A DNA stretch of 64,000 nucleotides from Nocardioides luteus (GTDB lineage: Bacteria; Actinomycetota; Actinomycetes; Propionibacteriales; Nocardioidaceae). Position numbers and translations under genes: made by a program. The stretch is taken from NCBI RefSeq assembly GCF_000960475.2, contig NZ_JZDQ02000007.1, positions 62,001 through 126,000 of the forward strand. The letters run 5' to 3'. Positions 26,392-35,178 of the stretch are shown here, in pieces. Numbering within the stretch: position 1 is the first letter of the stretch; each line of letters starts with the position of its first letter. The notes beneath the pieces were generated by a model. That model was given only the letters and a program-made list of their open reading frames with translations. It had not been told where the DNA came from and did not search any database.

Positions 26392-28143
26392 GTGGGTCGC
26401 ACGCCACCGAGACAGCGCCGTGAACACGAGGACACGGTGGAGGCATCACTACGCAGCACTCCGCTCGACGAGCTCCTGACCGAGGTCCTCGCCAGGGTGA
26501 CCGACGCCCGAGACGAGCAGGTGCGGTGGCGGCTGCTGCTCGACGCCATCGTCACGATGGGTGCCGGTCTCTCGACCGACGACCTGCTGGACCGGATCGT
26601 CGAGGTCGCCCAGGCCCTGGCCGGAGCGAAGTACGCAGCCCTCGGTGTGCTCGCCAGCGGCGGCGAGCGGCGGCTTCGCACGTTCATCACCCGGGGCCTC
26701 ACCCCCGAGCAACAGCTCCGGATCGGGGACCTGCCCAGCGGACACGGCGTGCTCGGTCTGTTGATCGACCATCCGGAGCCGGTCCGGATGCCCGACATCA
26801 CCAAGCACCCGTCGTCCTACGGGTTCCCGAAGAACCATCCCCCGATGGGTTCCTTCCTCGGCGTGCCCGTGCGTATCGGCGAGAAGATCTTCGGCAACCT
26901 CTACCTCACCGAGAAGGAGAACGGTGGGGACTTCAGCGAACAGGACGAGCGCATCGTGGTCGCGCTGGCCGCGGCGGCCGGCGTGGCGATCGAGAACGCG
27001 CTCCTGGCCGAGGAGGCGGCCCGCCGCGGACGCTGGCTCGACGCACGTGCCGAGATCACCAGTGCGCTGATGGGAGACGTGGACCGCAACTCGGCTCTGC
27101 AGCTCGTGGTCGACCGGGCGAGAGAGATCGCCGGTGCGGACGTCGCCTGGATCGTCACCGGCCCGGCGGCCGACCGGCTGCGGGTCGAGGTCGTCTCCGG
27201 CACCGAGATCGATCCCGACGTGCTCAAGCGCGCGCCGCTGCGCGACTCGGTCGCGAGCCACGCGATCCGAGACGGCGTACCGATGATCGTGGAGGACGTC
27301 GCCGGCGCCGCCGCGGGAGGAAGCGCCGCAGCGGTCATCGACCTGACCGACATCGGTCCGGGGGTGTTCGTCCCGCTGGGACGCACCGATCCGTCCGAGG
27401 AGATGAACGCCGTGGGCGCGCTCGCCCTGGCCTGGCGGCGAGAGAACGCCGAGCAGGCCCAGAGCGTCGACCTGGCGGTCGCCGATGCCTTCGCCGGCCA
27501 GGTGGCGCTGGCCATCCGGCTGGCTCAGAGCCGTGACGAGCGTCAGCGGCTGGCCGTCTACGACGACCGCGACCGCATCGGCCGCGACCTGCACGACATC
27601 GTGATCCAGCGCCTCTTCGTGATCGGCCTGCGTCTCCAGGGCGGTCTCAACCTGGCCGACAACCCGAAGCTGCGCGGCCGCCTCGACCAGGCGGTCGAGG
27701 ACATCGACGAGACGATCCGCGACCTGCGACGTGCGGTCTTCGAGCTCGGCACCCCCAAGCAGAGCGGCGACGTCCAGTCCCAGGTCACCGAGGTGGTCAA
27801 CCGGGCTGCGGCGTCGCTCAAGTTCCGTCCGAGACTCGCCTTCGACGGCCCGATCAGACTGCGCACCACACCCGAGATCGCCAAGGACGTCGTCGCCGTC
27901 CTCGGCGAGGCGTTGTCGAACACCGCCCGTCACGCGCACGCGAGCAACGTCGACGTGTCGCTGACGGCGGGCACGGACCTCGTGCTCCGAGTGCGCGACG
28001 ACGGCGAAGGGATCCCCGCCGACACGGTGGAGAGCGGGTTGGCCAACATGCGTCATCGCGCCGAGGCGCACGGTGGTCGCTGCACCGTCGAGGCGGCGGA
28101 ACCCCAGGGCACCGTCATCGAGTGGACGGTTCCTCTGGGCTGA
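26392..28143 (+). CDS. devS: DevS/DosS-family heme-GAF sensor histidine kinase
   Basis: This 583-residue kinase has GAF-A (about 65-205), GAF-B (about 233-380), a HisKA_3 dimerisation helix with the phospho-acceptor His about 401 (GRDLHDIVIQRLF) and a C-terminal HATPase (EALSNTARHAHA, DDGEGIP, SGLANMRHRA). GAF-A contains GFPKNHPPMGSFLGVPVR; the His before PPM falls at residue 149, matching the heme-ligating His149 of DosS. It should therefore sense O2, NO or CO through heme, or redox state. The GTG start follows GAGGGGG, 41 bases after devR. Confidence 0.9.
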   Translation: MGRTPPRQRREHEDTVEASLRSTPLDELLTEVLARVTDARDEQVRWRLLLDAIVTMGAGLSTDDLLDRIVEVAQALAGAKYAALGVLASGGERRLRTFITRGLTPEQQLRIGDLPSGHGVLGLLIDHPEPVRMPDITKHPSSYGFPKNHPPMGSFLGVPVRIGEKIFGNLYLTEKENGGDFSEQDERIVVALAAAAGVAIENALLAEEAARRGRWLDARAEITSALMGDVDRNSALQLVVDRAREIAGADVAWIVTGPAADRLRVEVVSGTEIDPDVLKRAPLRDSVASHAIRDGVPMIVEDVAGAAAGGSAAAVIDLTDIGPGVFVPLGRTDPSEEMNAVGALALAWRRENAEQAQSVDLAVADAFAGQVALAIRLAQSRDERQRLAVYDDRDRIGRDLHDIVIQRLFVIGLRLQGGLNLADNPKLRGRLDQAVEDIDETIRDLRRAVFELGTPKQSGDVQSQVTEVVNRAAASLKFRPRLAFDGPIRLRTTPEIAKDVVAVLGEALSNTARHAHASNVDVSLTAGTDLVLRVRDDGEGIPADTVESGLANMRHRAEAHGGRCTVEAAEPQGTVIEWTVPLG

Positions 28144-28203
28144 CCGGTCACCGGCCGGTCATGGCGGGCGCGCGGCGGAGGAGTCTCGTGCGAAGGTGCT
28201 CTC

Positions 28204-29865
28204 ATGGACGTACGCCAGGTGCTGCCGTCATGGACCCGCGGCTACCAGCGCCGCTGGCTGTGGTCCGATCTCCTCGCCGGGGTGACGATCACCGCCTACC
28301 TGGTGCCTCAGGTGATGGCGTACGCCGAGCTGGCCGGTCTCCCGCCGGAGACCGGGCTGTGGGCGTGTGTCGGGGCGATGCTGGTCTACGGGTTCCTGGG
28401 TACGTCCCGGCTGCTCTCGGTCGGTCCGGAGTCGACCACGGCGCTGATGACCGCGGCTGCGATCGGGGCCACGCCGGCCGCGGCGCAGGATCCGGGATCG
28501 TTCGCGGCGACGCTGGCGCTCGTGGTCGCCGCCATCTGCGTCGTGGGCTGGCTCGCTAGGGTCTCGGTGCTGGCCGAGCTCTTCTCCCGGCCGGTGCTGG
28601 TCGGCTACATGGCCGGCATCGCGGTGCTGATGGTCGTCTCCCAGCTCGACAACCTCACCGGTGTCCAGGTCGAGGGCGACGGTGTCCTGAGCGAGCTCGC
28701 GAGCTTCGTGCGCAACCTCGACCAGGTCCATCTCCCGACCCTGCTGCTCGGTCTCGGTGCGGCCGCCGCGATGATCATCGGCTCTCTGCTCGCCCCGCGT
28801 GCGCCGGTCGCGCTGCTCGGGATGCTCGCCGCCACCGGGCTCGTCGCGCTGCTGGGGGAGGGACACGGGCTCCGGCTCGTCGGCGAGATCTCGATCCGAC
28901 CACCGACGCCCGGGTTGCCGGATCTCGACCCGGGCCTGCTCGTCTCGATGCTCGCGCCGGCACTCGGCGTCGCCTTCGTCGGCTACACCGACAACATCCT
29001 CACCGGTCGCGCCTTCGCCGGCCGCGACGATCATGTCGACGCCCACCGGGAGCTGCTCGCGCTCGGCGGCGCCAACGTCGGGTCGGCGCTGCTGCACGGC
29101 TTCCCGGTGAGCAGCAGCGGGAGCCGGACCGCCATCGGACATGCGGTCGGCGGGCGCACCCAGCTGACCTCGTACGTCACAGCGGCCGCGACCGTGGCCG
29201 CCGTGCTGCTGCTCGCGCCGGTCCTGGAGGCCTTCCCGCAGGCAGCGCTCGGCGCGGTCGTCGTCTACGCCGCCACCAAGCTGGTCGAGGTGGGGGAGCT
29301 GCGCCGCTTCGCCCGGTTCCGGCGCAGCGAGCTCGTGCTGGCCCTGGTCGCGACGGTGGCCGTGCTCGTCGCGGGGGTGATGTGGGGTGTGCTGATCGCG
29401 GTGGGTCTCTCCGTGCTCGACCTGCTGCGCCGGGTCGCGCACCCGCACGACGCGGTGCTGGGGCTGGTCCCCGGGCTGGCCGGCATGCACGACGTGGACG
29501 ACTACCCCGACGCCGAGGAGGTGCCGGGGCTCCTCGTCTACCGCTACGACTCGCCGCTCTTCTTCGCCAACGCGGAGGACTTCCGCACCCGTGCCCTGGC
29601 CGCGGTCGACGACGCCGCGTGGCCGGTGGAGTGGTTCCTGCTGAACGTCGAGGCCAACGTCGAGGTCGACATCACCGCGGTCGACGCCCTCGAGTCGCTG
29701 CGCAGGGCGCTGGCCGATCGCGGCGTCGTGCTCGCGATCGCCCGGATCAAGCAGGACCTGCGCGCGTCGCTGGCTCCGTCCGGCATCTTGGACAGGATCG
29801 GCGAGGACCACCTGTTCCCCACCCTTCCCACGGCTGTCGAGGCGTACCGCCGACGCGAGAGGTGA
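28204..29865 (+). CDS. SulP-family anion transporter with STAS domain
   Basis: This 553-residue permease has the SulP membrane domain (GVTITAYLVPQVMAYAELAGLPPETGLWA, GPESTTALM, FVGYTDNILTGRAF, and FPVSSSGSRTAIG) with about a dozen helices. It ends in a C-terminal cytoplasmic STAS domain (YRYDSPLFFANAEDF to SGILDRIGEDHLFPT). Family substrates are sulfate, bicarbonate or dicarboxylates; the ion cannot be decided here. Mycobacterium Rv1739c, a SulP protein, lies next to the DosR gene Rv1738, so the association recurs. It begins 60 bases after the sensor kinase and may be co-transcribed with it. Confidence 0.9.
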   Translation: MDVRQVLPSWTRGYQRRWLWSDLLAGVTITAYLVPQVMAYAELAGLPPETGLWACVGAMLVYGFLGTSRLLSVGPESTTALMTAAAIGATPAAAQDPGSFAATLALVVAAICVVGWLARVSVLAELFSRPVLVGYMAGIAVLMVVSQLDNLTGVQVEGDGVLSELASFVRNLDQVHLPTLLLGLGAAAAMIIGSLLAPRAPVALLGMLAATGLVALLGEGHGLRLVGEISIRPPTPGLPDLDPGLLVSMLAPALGVAFVGYTDNILTGRAFAGRDDHVDAHRELLALGGANVGSALLHGFPVSSSGSRTAIGHAVGGRTQLTSYVTAAATVAAVLLLAPVLEAFPQAALGAVVVYAATKLVEVGELRRFARFRRSELVLALVATVAVLVAGVMWGVLIAVGLSVLDLLRRVAHPHDAVLGLVPGLAGMHDVDDYPDAEEVPGLLVYRYDSPLFFANAEDFRTRALAAVDDAAWPVEWFLLNVEANVEVDITAVDALESLRRALADRGVVLAIARIKQDLRASLAPSGILDRIGEDHLFPTLPTAVEAYRRRER

Positions 29866-29869
29866 GGAC

Positions 29870-29881
29870 GGACCAAGGTCC
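29870..29881. promoter_or_regulatory. DevR/DosR-type box GGACCAAGGTCC
   Basis: This box has perfect GGACC/GGTCC arms, five bases after the SulP stop and 99 bp before the Usp ATG at 29980. A GAGAGT hexamer (29929-29934) starts 48 bp after the box, and a weak second box GCCCCGACGTCC lies 22 bp downstream (29892). Confidence 0.7.
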
Positions 29882-29979
29882 TCGGGGACGGGCCCCGACG
29901 TCCCTGCCCTGACGCTCCTGGCGTGGATGAGAGTGGATCCATGGCTCGGCCGGATGTGCCGCGCCCGGGAGGAGACGAG

Positions 29980-30930
29980 ATGTCCGAGAACGACCGGATC
30001 CTGGTCGGAGTCGATGGGGGAGAGGGCGGACGCGCGGCGATCAGCTATGCCGCGGCCGAGGCCGGTCTCGACGACGCTGATCTCTGGCTCGTGCACGTGA
30101 CCCTCAGCGAACCCGCCGACGTGGTCCATCCCTACCCCTGGCTCTCGCAGGACAACCGGAACGCCGGGATGCAGCTGTTGCGGAAGGCGGCCGACGAGGC
30201 GGCCACCTATGTCGGGGACGACCATGTCAGCGGGACCCTGGTGGAGGGCAGGGTGGTCCACGGTCTCGTCCACGCCGCCGCGAAGGCACGCCTGGTGGTG
30301 CTCGGCGACGACCGTGGGCATGGCCTCGAACACATCGTGACGGGGTCCATCACCCATCGCGTCGCCGGTCATGCACCGGTGCCGGTCGTGGTGGTTCCGA
30401 CCTCCTGGTCGGCGGAGAACCCAGCGCGCCGGGTGCTCGTCGCGATCAAGGACTGCGAGAGCTCGGCGGGACTGATCGCGCAGGGACTGCGGCATGCGGC
30501 CGACCGTGATGCTGAGCTGGTCGTCCTGCACGCCTGGCAGCTGGACACGGTCTACGACGACATGACCCTGGGGCACCTGGACGTGACCGGGTTCGAGAGC
30601 GCCGCTCGCGACGCCCTCGAGGAGGGGCTCGACCGGGCCCGCCGCGAGGTGCCGCACGCCGCCGAGGTGGAGGTCCGCATCGACGTCCGCCATGGACAGC
30701 CCGCCCGGGTGGTCGCGGATGCGGCGGCGGAGGCCGACCTCCTGGTCATCGGGCGTCGCCGCCACTCCTTCCCGCTGGGACGCCTGGGCAGCACGGGGCG
30801 TGCGCTGATGCGCGAGAGCCGGTGCCCGGTGGAGATCCAGCCTCCGGCCCCCGACGTCATCAGCGTCGACGACCTCGTCCTCGAGCACGAGGGCCGGATC
30901 GAGAAGGCCGAGGAGGCGCCCGCGCTCTGA
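29980..30930 (+). CDS. Universal stress protein, tandem Usp domains
   Basis: This 316-residue Usp protein is close to the first one in the window: it starts MSENDRILVGVDGGEGGRAA, and its second domain has LVIGRRRHSFPLGRLGSTG followed by RESRCPVEI. In the ATP loop the second glycine of GxxG is Arg (GRRR), so ATP binding in that domain may be altered. The C-terminus carries a short acidic tail. The start is ATG 29980 after GGGAGGAG; the ATGs at 29923 and 29941 are upstream without a ribosome site. It is preceded by a box with the conserved spacing. Confidence 0.9.
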   Translation: MSENDRILVGVDGGEGGRAAISYAAAEAGLDDADLWLVHVTLSEPADVVHPYPWLSQDNRNAGMQLLRKAADEAATYVGDDHVSGTLVEGRVVHGLVHAAAKARLVVLGDDRGHGLEHIVTGSITHRVAGHAPVPVVVVPTSWSAENPARRVLVAIKDCESSAGLIAQGLRHAADRDAELVVLHAWQLDTVYDDMTLGHLDVTGFESAARDALEEGLDRARREVPHAAEVEVRIDVRHGQPARVVADAAAEADLLVIGRRRHSFPLGRLGSTGRALMRESRCPVEIQPPAPDVISVDDLVLEHEGRIEKAEEAPAL

Positions 30931-30965
30931 GCCCTGTGGGCCGGAGAGCGGGCGCGGGAGCAGCG

Positions 30966-31601
30966 GTGGCGACCACGACGTTCGCCCGGTGGACGGCAAC
31001 GGTCGCGGTGGCGGAGAGCGCGGGCTTCGTCGCGCCCGCCGTCGTCGGCGCCCTCACGACGGACCTGCCCTGGTACGGCGCCCTTCCGGCGCTGCTCGCG
31101 GCCGGCGCCGTCGAGGGCGCCGTTCTCGGCTGGGCGCAGGCCTCGGTACTGCGACGCATGCTGCCGAGCGTGCGTGGCCGGCGCTGGGTGATGCTGACGA
31201 CGGGGGCTGCGGTGGCGGCGTACGTCCTCGCGATGACCGCCGTGCTCGCGGGGACGGCGTCAGGGTGGGTGCGGATCGTCGTGCCCGTCGTCTGTGGAGC
31301 CCTTCTTCTCCTCTCGATCGGTGGTGCGCAGTGGCTCGAGCTGCGTCATCACCTGGCGCGCGCCGCCACGTGGGTCCCGGCGACGGCACTCGCCTGGCTC
31401 CTCGCCCTGGGCGCCTTCCTCGCCGTCGCCACCCCGCTGTGGCACGAGGACCAGCGACTCTGGGTCACCCTGCTGATCGGCGTCGGCGCAGGGATCGTGA
31501 TGGCGCTCGTCCAGGCAGCGGTGACCGGATGGTGGTTGCTCCGGCTGCTGTCTCGGGTCCAGCGCGAATCGACGGGGTGGTCAGCCTCCCAGCGGCCGTG
31601 A
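30966..31601 (+). CDS. Membrane protein of unknown function
   Basis: This 211-residue protein has about five hydrophobic helices separated by short basic loops, and a Trp/Arg-rich C-terminus (GWWLLRLLSRVQRE). There is no signal peptide or catalytic motif. I start it at GTG 30966, which has GGGAGCAGC upstream; the GTG at 30936 lacks a ribosome site. It follows the Usp gene by 35 bases, so it may share its transcript. Its end overlaps the convergent DUF6351 gene by 21 bases. I do not recognise the family. Confidence 0.6.
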   Translation: MATTTFARWTATVAVAESAGFVAPAVVGALTTDLPWYGALPALLAAGAVEGAVLGWAQASVLRRMLPSVRGRRWVMLTTGAAVAAYVLAMTAVLAGTASGWVRIVVPVVCGALLLLSIGGAQWLELRHHLARAATWVPATALAWLLALGAFLAVATPLWHEDQRLWVTLLIGVGAGIVMALVQAAVTGWWLLRLLSRVQRESTGWSASQRP

Positions 31602-33803
31602 GGCCGGGGCCGGGCTCATCGGGGTGCCGCCGTAGACCACCTGTCCGGACGTGTCCTGGTAGGTCTGCCACGCGATGGTGTCCTGCTGGGCCACGCCGGC
31701 CTCGGTGAAGTCACACACTCCGGTCTCGAACGTCTCCTGCAACCGCGCCCACTCGGCGTCGGTGAACCTCACCGGCACCGTGACTCCGGCCACGGTCGTC
31801 GTGTAGTCGGCGCGCCGCAGCGGCTCGAGCCGGCACTTGTTGGCGTCCGTGGTGAGGGCGTCGCCCGCGACCATCCGCGGGGTGCCGTAGACCGGCACCA
31901 CGGCCTCCCCGCACAGGCCGTCGGACACCTTGTGGCCGACGCCGTCGTAGCAGCGGTCGGTCAGGTCGTCCGGCTTGTCGAGCACGACCTTCTGCGCCAC
32001 CGTCAGGTCGCGCCCGTCGGCCTCGATACGCGTGAGCCAGCGGTCCATCGCGACGAAGCTGTTCTTCTCGCAGCCTGCGTCGCCGAGGATCGCGACCGGG
32101 CCCTCCCAGATCAGCTGGTTGGCATGGGTTCCGTGCTCGCGGTCGAGCCGCGCGCGCACCGCGAAGGCGCGGTAGGCGTCATGGAAGGCGCCCGGGTCGG
32201 GGCCGCGGCAGTCGATGATCGCGGTCTGGTCGAGGTTGTTGGTCTCGTTGATCATGCCGCTGCGGTAGGCGTTGGCCAGAGCCGGCGCAGGGCCGGTGTC
32301 GACCCGCGCGGCGGTCGGGTTGGTGTCGATGTCGACACCTCCGATCTTCGCGTTCAGGTCGACGAACTGCGCCGGGGTGATCCGCCCCCTGCGCAGGGCG
32401 TCGAGGCCGTACTGGACACCGACGTTGTCGATCGGTGGCGTGGCGAACCCGTGGCCGACCGCCTTCTCGGAAGCGGACCAGAGCGACTCCGGATTCGGCC
32501 CGAAGACGTTGATGGCGGCGTCGTGGATCGTGCAGCGCACCCCGCCGGGGTTGTTCGCGGGGTCGTAGCGGTTGGCGTCCGTCGTACCCGCGCACGGGTC
32601 GGTCGGCACCGCGACGTGCCATTGGGCGTTCTCGCTGACGAGGGCGTTGGCGGTCGTGACGTGGCCCTCGACATCGGCCATCTGGGTCGGCGACCACACC
32701 ACCCCGGTGCCCCACTTCGTCGGGTCGGTGAAGTAGGCCAGCAGCAGGTGGTAGTCCAGGAACTGGGTGGCGGTGCTCCACGCGTCCGGGAACGAGCAGG
32801 TGGGCAGGATGCCCTGGTAGACGCCCGGGTAGGCGTTGGCGATCCACTGCTCGGCCAGCGAGCCGCCCGAGCAGCCGGTGCCGATGGTGTAGCGCAGCAC
32901 GCCGTACTGCTCGGCGACGTGCTCCTTGGCCATCACCAGCGACTCGGCCTGGACCGCGATGTTGCAGTTGTGACCGCTGTTGTCGAGGGCGGTGGACATG
33001 GTGAGGAAGCCGCGGCCCAGCGCGTCGGCGTCGGTGTCGCTGCCGGTCGTGTCCGGCGCGCCGCCGGTCTTGTGGTCCACCCCGCAGCTGGCGCCGTGGG
33101 TGATGAGCAGCTTGTGGTTGAACTGCGGCTGCGGGTCGAACGTGGTCCAGGGCTTGCCGGGCTGGAAGAGCGCGGAGACCTGGTACTGGTCGCGGTCCAT
33201 GTAGCCGGTCTCGATCCGCACCACGAACGGCACCCTCACGCCCTGGTCGGTGGTCGTGGTGGCGACGTCGGAGGGCGGGTTCTCGGGGTCGTAGGCCTGG
33301 AAGCCCTGCTTGGCCGGGTCGGTCGAGCGGTAGACGAAGCGGTACGTCGGGGGCTGGTTGCACTGCTCGTCGAGCGCACCTGCCTGGCAGGTCCACGGCT
33401 GCAGCTGTGGCCCGGAGAAGACCGGTCCACCGCTCGGATGGTTCGTGATCGTGAGCCGGGCACCCCCGCCCGGCGTACGCGCGGTGAGCACGTTGAGGCC
33501 GAGCGCGAGCCCCGTCACCAGCCCGGCGTACGTCCCGTCGGCGCGCATCGCGAACGACGAGGTGATGTCGCGGCCGTCCACATCGACCCGCACCTTGGCC
33601 GGCGCGGTCCCGGCGGGCAGCGCCACCTGCACCAGCGCGTCGCCGCCGCTGACCAGGTCGGCCCGGTTGGAGAGGACCTTGATGGTGGTCGAGCCGGCCG
33701 CGCCGGCCACCGGGTCCCAGCCTGCCTGCACGGTGAGCGGGAGGGCGACCACGAGTGCCGCCACGATCGGGTGATAGCCACGGAGGCGAGCGCGCAGGGA
33801 CAT
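31581..33803 (-). CDS. Secreted DUF6351-type serine hydrolase-like protein
   Basis: This 740-residue protein has a Sec signal (MSLRARLRGYHPIVAALVVA, cleavage after the AGA region). It has an N-terminal beta-rich region (VLSNRADLVSGGDALVQV) and a large hydrolase-like domain containing GTGCSGGSLAEQWIANAYPG, whose Ser is a plausible nucleophile of an esterase type. Many Cys residues suit an exported enzyme. The family is known to me as DUF6351; its substrate is unknown. The start is ATG 33803 with GAGGAGCCTCC upstream. A perfect 20-bp palindrome lies in its promoter. It does not share the dormancy box and may be independent of the island. Confidence 0.72.
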   Translation of the reverse strand: MSLRARLRGYHPIVAALVVALPLTVQAGWDPVAGAAGSTTIKVLSNRADLVSGGDALVQVALPAGTAPAKVRVDVDGRDITSSFAMRADGTYAGLVTGLALGLNVLTARTPGGGARLTITNHPSGGPVFSGPQLQPWTCQAGALDEQCNQPPTYRFVYRSTDPAKQGFQAYDPENPPSDVATTTTDQGVRVPFVVRIETGYMDRDQYQVSALFQPGKPWTTFDPQPQFNHKLLITHGASCGVDHKTGGAPDTTGSDTDADALGRGFLTMSTALDNSGHNCNIAVQAESLVMAKEHVAEQYGVLRYTIGTGCSGGSLAEQWIANAYPGVYQGILPTCSFPDAWSTATQFLDYHLLLAYFTDPTKWGTGVVWSPTQMADVEGHVTTANALVSENAQWHVAVPTDPCAGTTDANRYDPANNPGGVRCTIHDAAINVFGPNPESLWSASEKAVGHGFATPPIDNVGVQYGLDALRRGRITPAQFVDLNAKIGGVDIDTNPTAARVDTGPAPALANAYRSGMINETNNLDQTAIIDCRGPDPGAFHDAYRAFAVRARLDREHGTHANQLIWEGPVAILGDAGCEKNSFVAMDRWLTRIEADGRDLTVAQKVVLDKPDDLTDRCYDGVGHKVSDGLCGEAVVPVYGTPRMVAGDALTTDANKCRLEPLRRADYTTTVAGVTVPVRFTDAEWARLQETFETGVCDFTEAGVAQQDTIAWQTYQDTSGQVVYGGTPMSPAPASRPLGG

Positions 33804-33858
33804 GGAGGCTCCTCGGGTGGAAACGTGTTCTACCCGCGAAACGACCTGACGACCAGCC

Positions 33859-33878
33859 AGGTTACGCGCGCGTAACCT
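33859..33878. promoter_or_regulatory. Perfect 20-bp palindrome, likely operator of the DUF6351 gene
   Basis: AGGTTACGCGCGCGTAACCT reads identically on both strands. It is centred about 65 bp upstream of the DUF6351 ATG (33803) and downstream of the leftward SHOCT gene. Such TTACGCG-type palindromes are typical of TetR-family operators in actinobacteria, but no adjacent regulator gene is present here. Confidence 0.55.
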
Positions 33879-33923
33879 TTGTTTACCCACGTCCCGCGTC
33901 GCGGGGCCCGGCGCCCGTGAGGA

Positions 33924-34187
33924 TCAGCGGGGCCCGGTGATCTCGCGCGCCCGCAGGGTCGCCATCAGTCGCTCGTACTCGTCCTCGTCGATCTCGCCGT
34001 GTGCCAGGCGCATCGCGAGCACGTCCTCGGGCGTGGTCGGTCCGCTGCCGAGCGGACGGTCCTCGCGGAGGAACCGGCGCCCGAGCACGACCGCCGTGGT
34101 GATGACCAAGCCCCAGAACAGGACCATGCTGAGGGTCATCAGGACGTAGCCCCAGCCGCTCATCCCCGAGCCGTACCAGTACATCAT
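33924..34187 (-). CDS. Small SHOCT-domain membrane protein
   Basis: This 87-residue protein has one N-terminal hydrophobic helix (GYVLMTLSMVLFWGLVITTAVV), a basic linker, and a C-terminal SHOCT motif (PEDVLAMRLAHGEIDEDEYERLM). SHOCT domains are short oligomerisation modules found at the ends of many membrane proteins. Two ATGs stand in tandem at the start, with GGAGGTCACG upstream; the longer ORF is promoter sequence. It is divergent from the membrane protein gene at 34348, sharing the box at 34277. Its function is unknown. Confidence 0.75.
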   Translation of the reverse strand: MMYWYGSGMSGWGYVLMTLSMVLFWGLVITTAVVLGRRFLREDRPLGSGPTTPEDVLAMRLAHGEIDEDEYERLMATLRAREITGPR

Positions 34188-34276
34188 CGTGACCTCCACC
34201 GTGCGTGGTTGTGGGTATGTCTCGACAGTGCTCCGACCGGTGACGTGCAGCGAGTGGCCAACGACTGGGGAAGCCG

Positions 34277-34288
34277 GGGCCTTGGTCC
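34277..34288. promoter_or_regulatory. DevR/DosR-type box GGGCCTTGGTCC
   Basis: One mismatch from the island's box, in the divergent region between the SHOCT gene and the gene at 34348. GAGAGT (34336-34341) starts 48 bp after it, seven bases before ATG 34348. That hexamer also overlaps a possible GAGGAG ribosome site, so a leaderless start is uncertain here. A weak second box GGATCGTCGCCC is at 34299. Confidence 0.6.
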
Positions 34289-34347
34289 TGTGGGGATGGG
34301 ATCGTCGCCCCTCCCCGCGGGTACCGGCCGGTGAGGAGAGTGACCTC

Positions 34348-35058
34348 ATGAGACGTTGGGTCTGGAGCGTTCCGGCCGCCACGGCAGTGGGCTGTGGGCT
34401 GGTCGCACTGATGTCGTGGTCGGTGCCGGCGACGATCGGATGGTGGCTCGCGGGCGCGTTGATCTCGGTCGCGGTCCTGGTGTGCCGTTCACCCGACGAG
34501 ACTCCGGTCCGCTGGAAGCCGGTGCTCAGGCGAAGCCTGACGTGGCCGACGATGGTGCTGGCCGCCGGCGGACTCCTCCTGACGCTGGAGCCGGAGACCG
34601 CCCTGCTCGTCTCGGTGGCGGCGCTGGCCGCAGCCTGGGAGGCGGGATGGTTCGGCGGAGGCGCCCGTGGCGACCTGCCGGCGGGAGTGGGTCACCGGGG
34701 TGGACGGCGGTGGTGGGGCTCCCGGGCCGGCGACCGAGCCGCACCCGCGACGGACATCAGCCCGCTGGTCGCCGGTCCGGTCGATGTCGATCCGGTCGAT
34801 GCCCTGTCGGTCACCGACGCGCTGACCGACGCCGACCTGTGCCGGGCCTGGCGCTCCAGCTACGTCGCCCTCGACCGGGCCGCCGACCCGAGCGAGAAGC
34901 TGCGTGCCGTGGAGATCCGCGAGGTGATCCTCGACGAGCTCGGGCGCCGCGACGCGTCGGGCCTGGAGGCGTGGTTCCGCTCCGGTGCCCGGGCGGCCGG
35001 GTGGCCCGACCGCTACCTCCGAGGCGTGGAGCCGCGGCAGAGCCGAGACGCGCACTGA
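34348..35058 (+). CDS. Membrane protein with cytoplasmic helical tail, unknown function
   Basis: This 236-residue protein has three or four N-terminal hydrophobic helices, a Gly/Arg-rich linker (GHRGGRRWWGSRAG), and a C-terminal soluble region (SVTDALTDADLCRAWRSSYVALD...EIREVILDELGRRD). The tail resembles short helical segments seen in other uncharacterised actinobacterial membrane proteins. No catalytic motif is visible. The start is ATG 34348, with a box 60 bp upstream. The Usp gene at 35179 follows with its own box. I do not assign a function. Confidence 0.65.
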   Translation: MRRWVWSVPAATAVGCGLVALMSWSVPATIGWWLAGALISVAVLVCRSPDETPVRWKPVLRRSLTWPTMVLAAGGLLLTLEPETALLVSVAALAAAWEAGWFGGGARGDLPAGVGHRGGRRWWGSRAGDRAAPATDISPLVAGPVDVDPVDALSVTDALTDADLCRAWRSSYVALDRAADPSEKLRAVEIREVILDELGRRDASGLEAWFRSGARAAGWPDRYLRGVEPRQSRDAH

Positions 35059-35072
35059 GCTCGATGGGCAAG

Positions 35073-35084
35073 GGACCTTCGCCC
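35073..35084. promoter_or_regulatory. Degenerate DevR/DosR-type box GGACCTTCGCCC
   Basis: The left half GGGACCTT is intact, and the right half (CGCCC instead of GGTCC) is degenerate. It ends 95 bp before the Usp ATG at 35179, the same distance as at other Usp genes. A GGGGTT segment (35126-35131) follows 42 bp later. Support comes mainly from position. Confidence 0.45.
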
Positions 35085-35178
35085 CGACCTGCGCGACCTC
35101 CTTCCCTGGCACCGCGCGCGCCGACGGGGTTCGCTGGAGACCACGGCAGCGAGGACCCGATCTCGTGATGGAGGGGAC

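Noticed and set aside
28228..30999. A 923-codon open frame on the minus strand across SulP and a Usp gene
   Set aside because: It is antisense to two well-supported genes, and its translation is low-complexity Arg/Gly/Asp/His-rich with no domain. Such long shadow frames are normal in very GC-rich DNA.
31932..33875. A 647-codon open frame on the plus strand opposite the DUF6351 gene
   Set aside because: The opposite strand has a signal peptide, Cys pattern and GCSGGS motif; this frame is Val/Gly/Arg-rich noise without a ribosome site.
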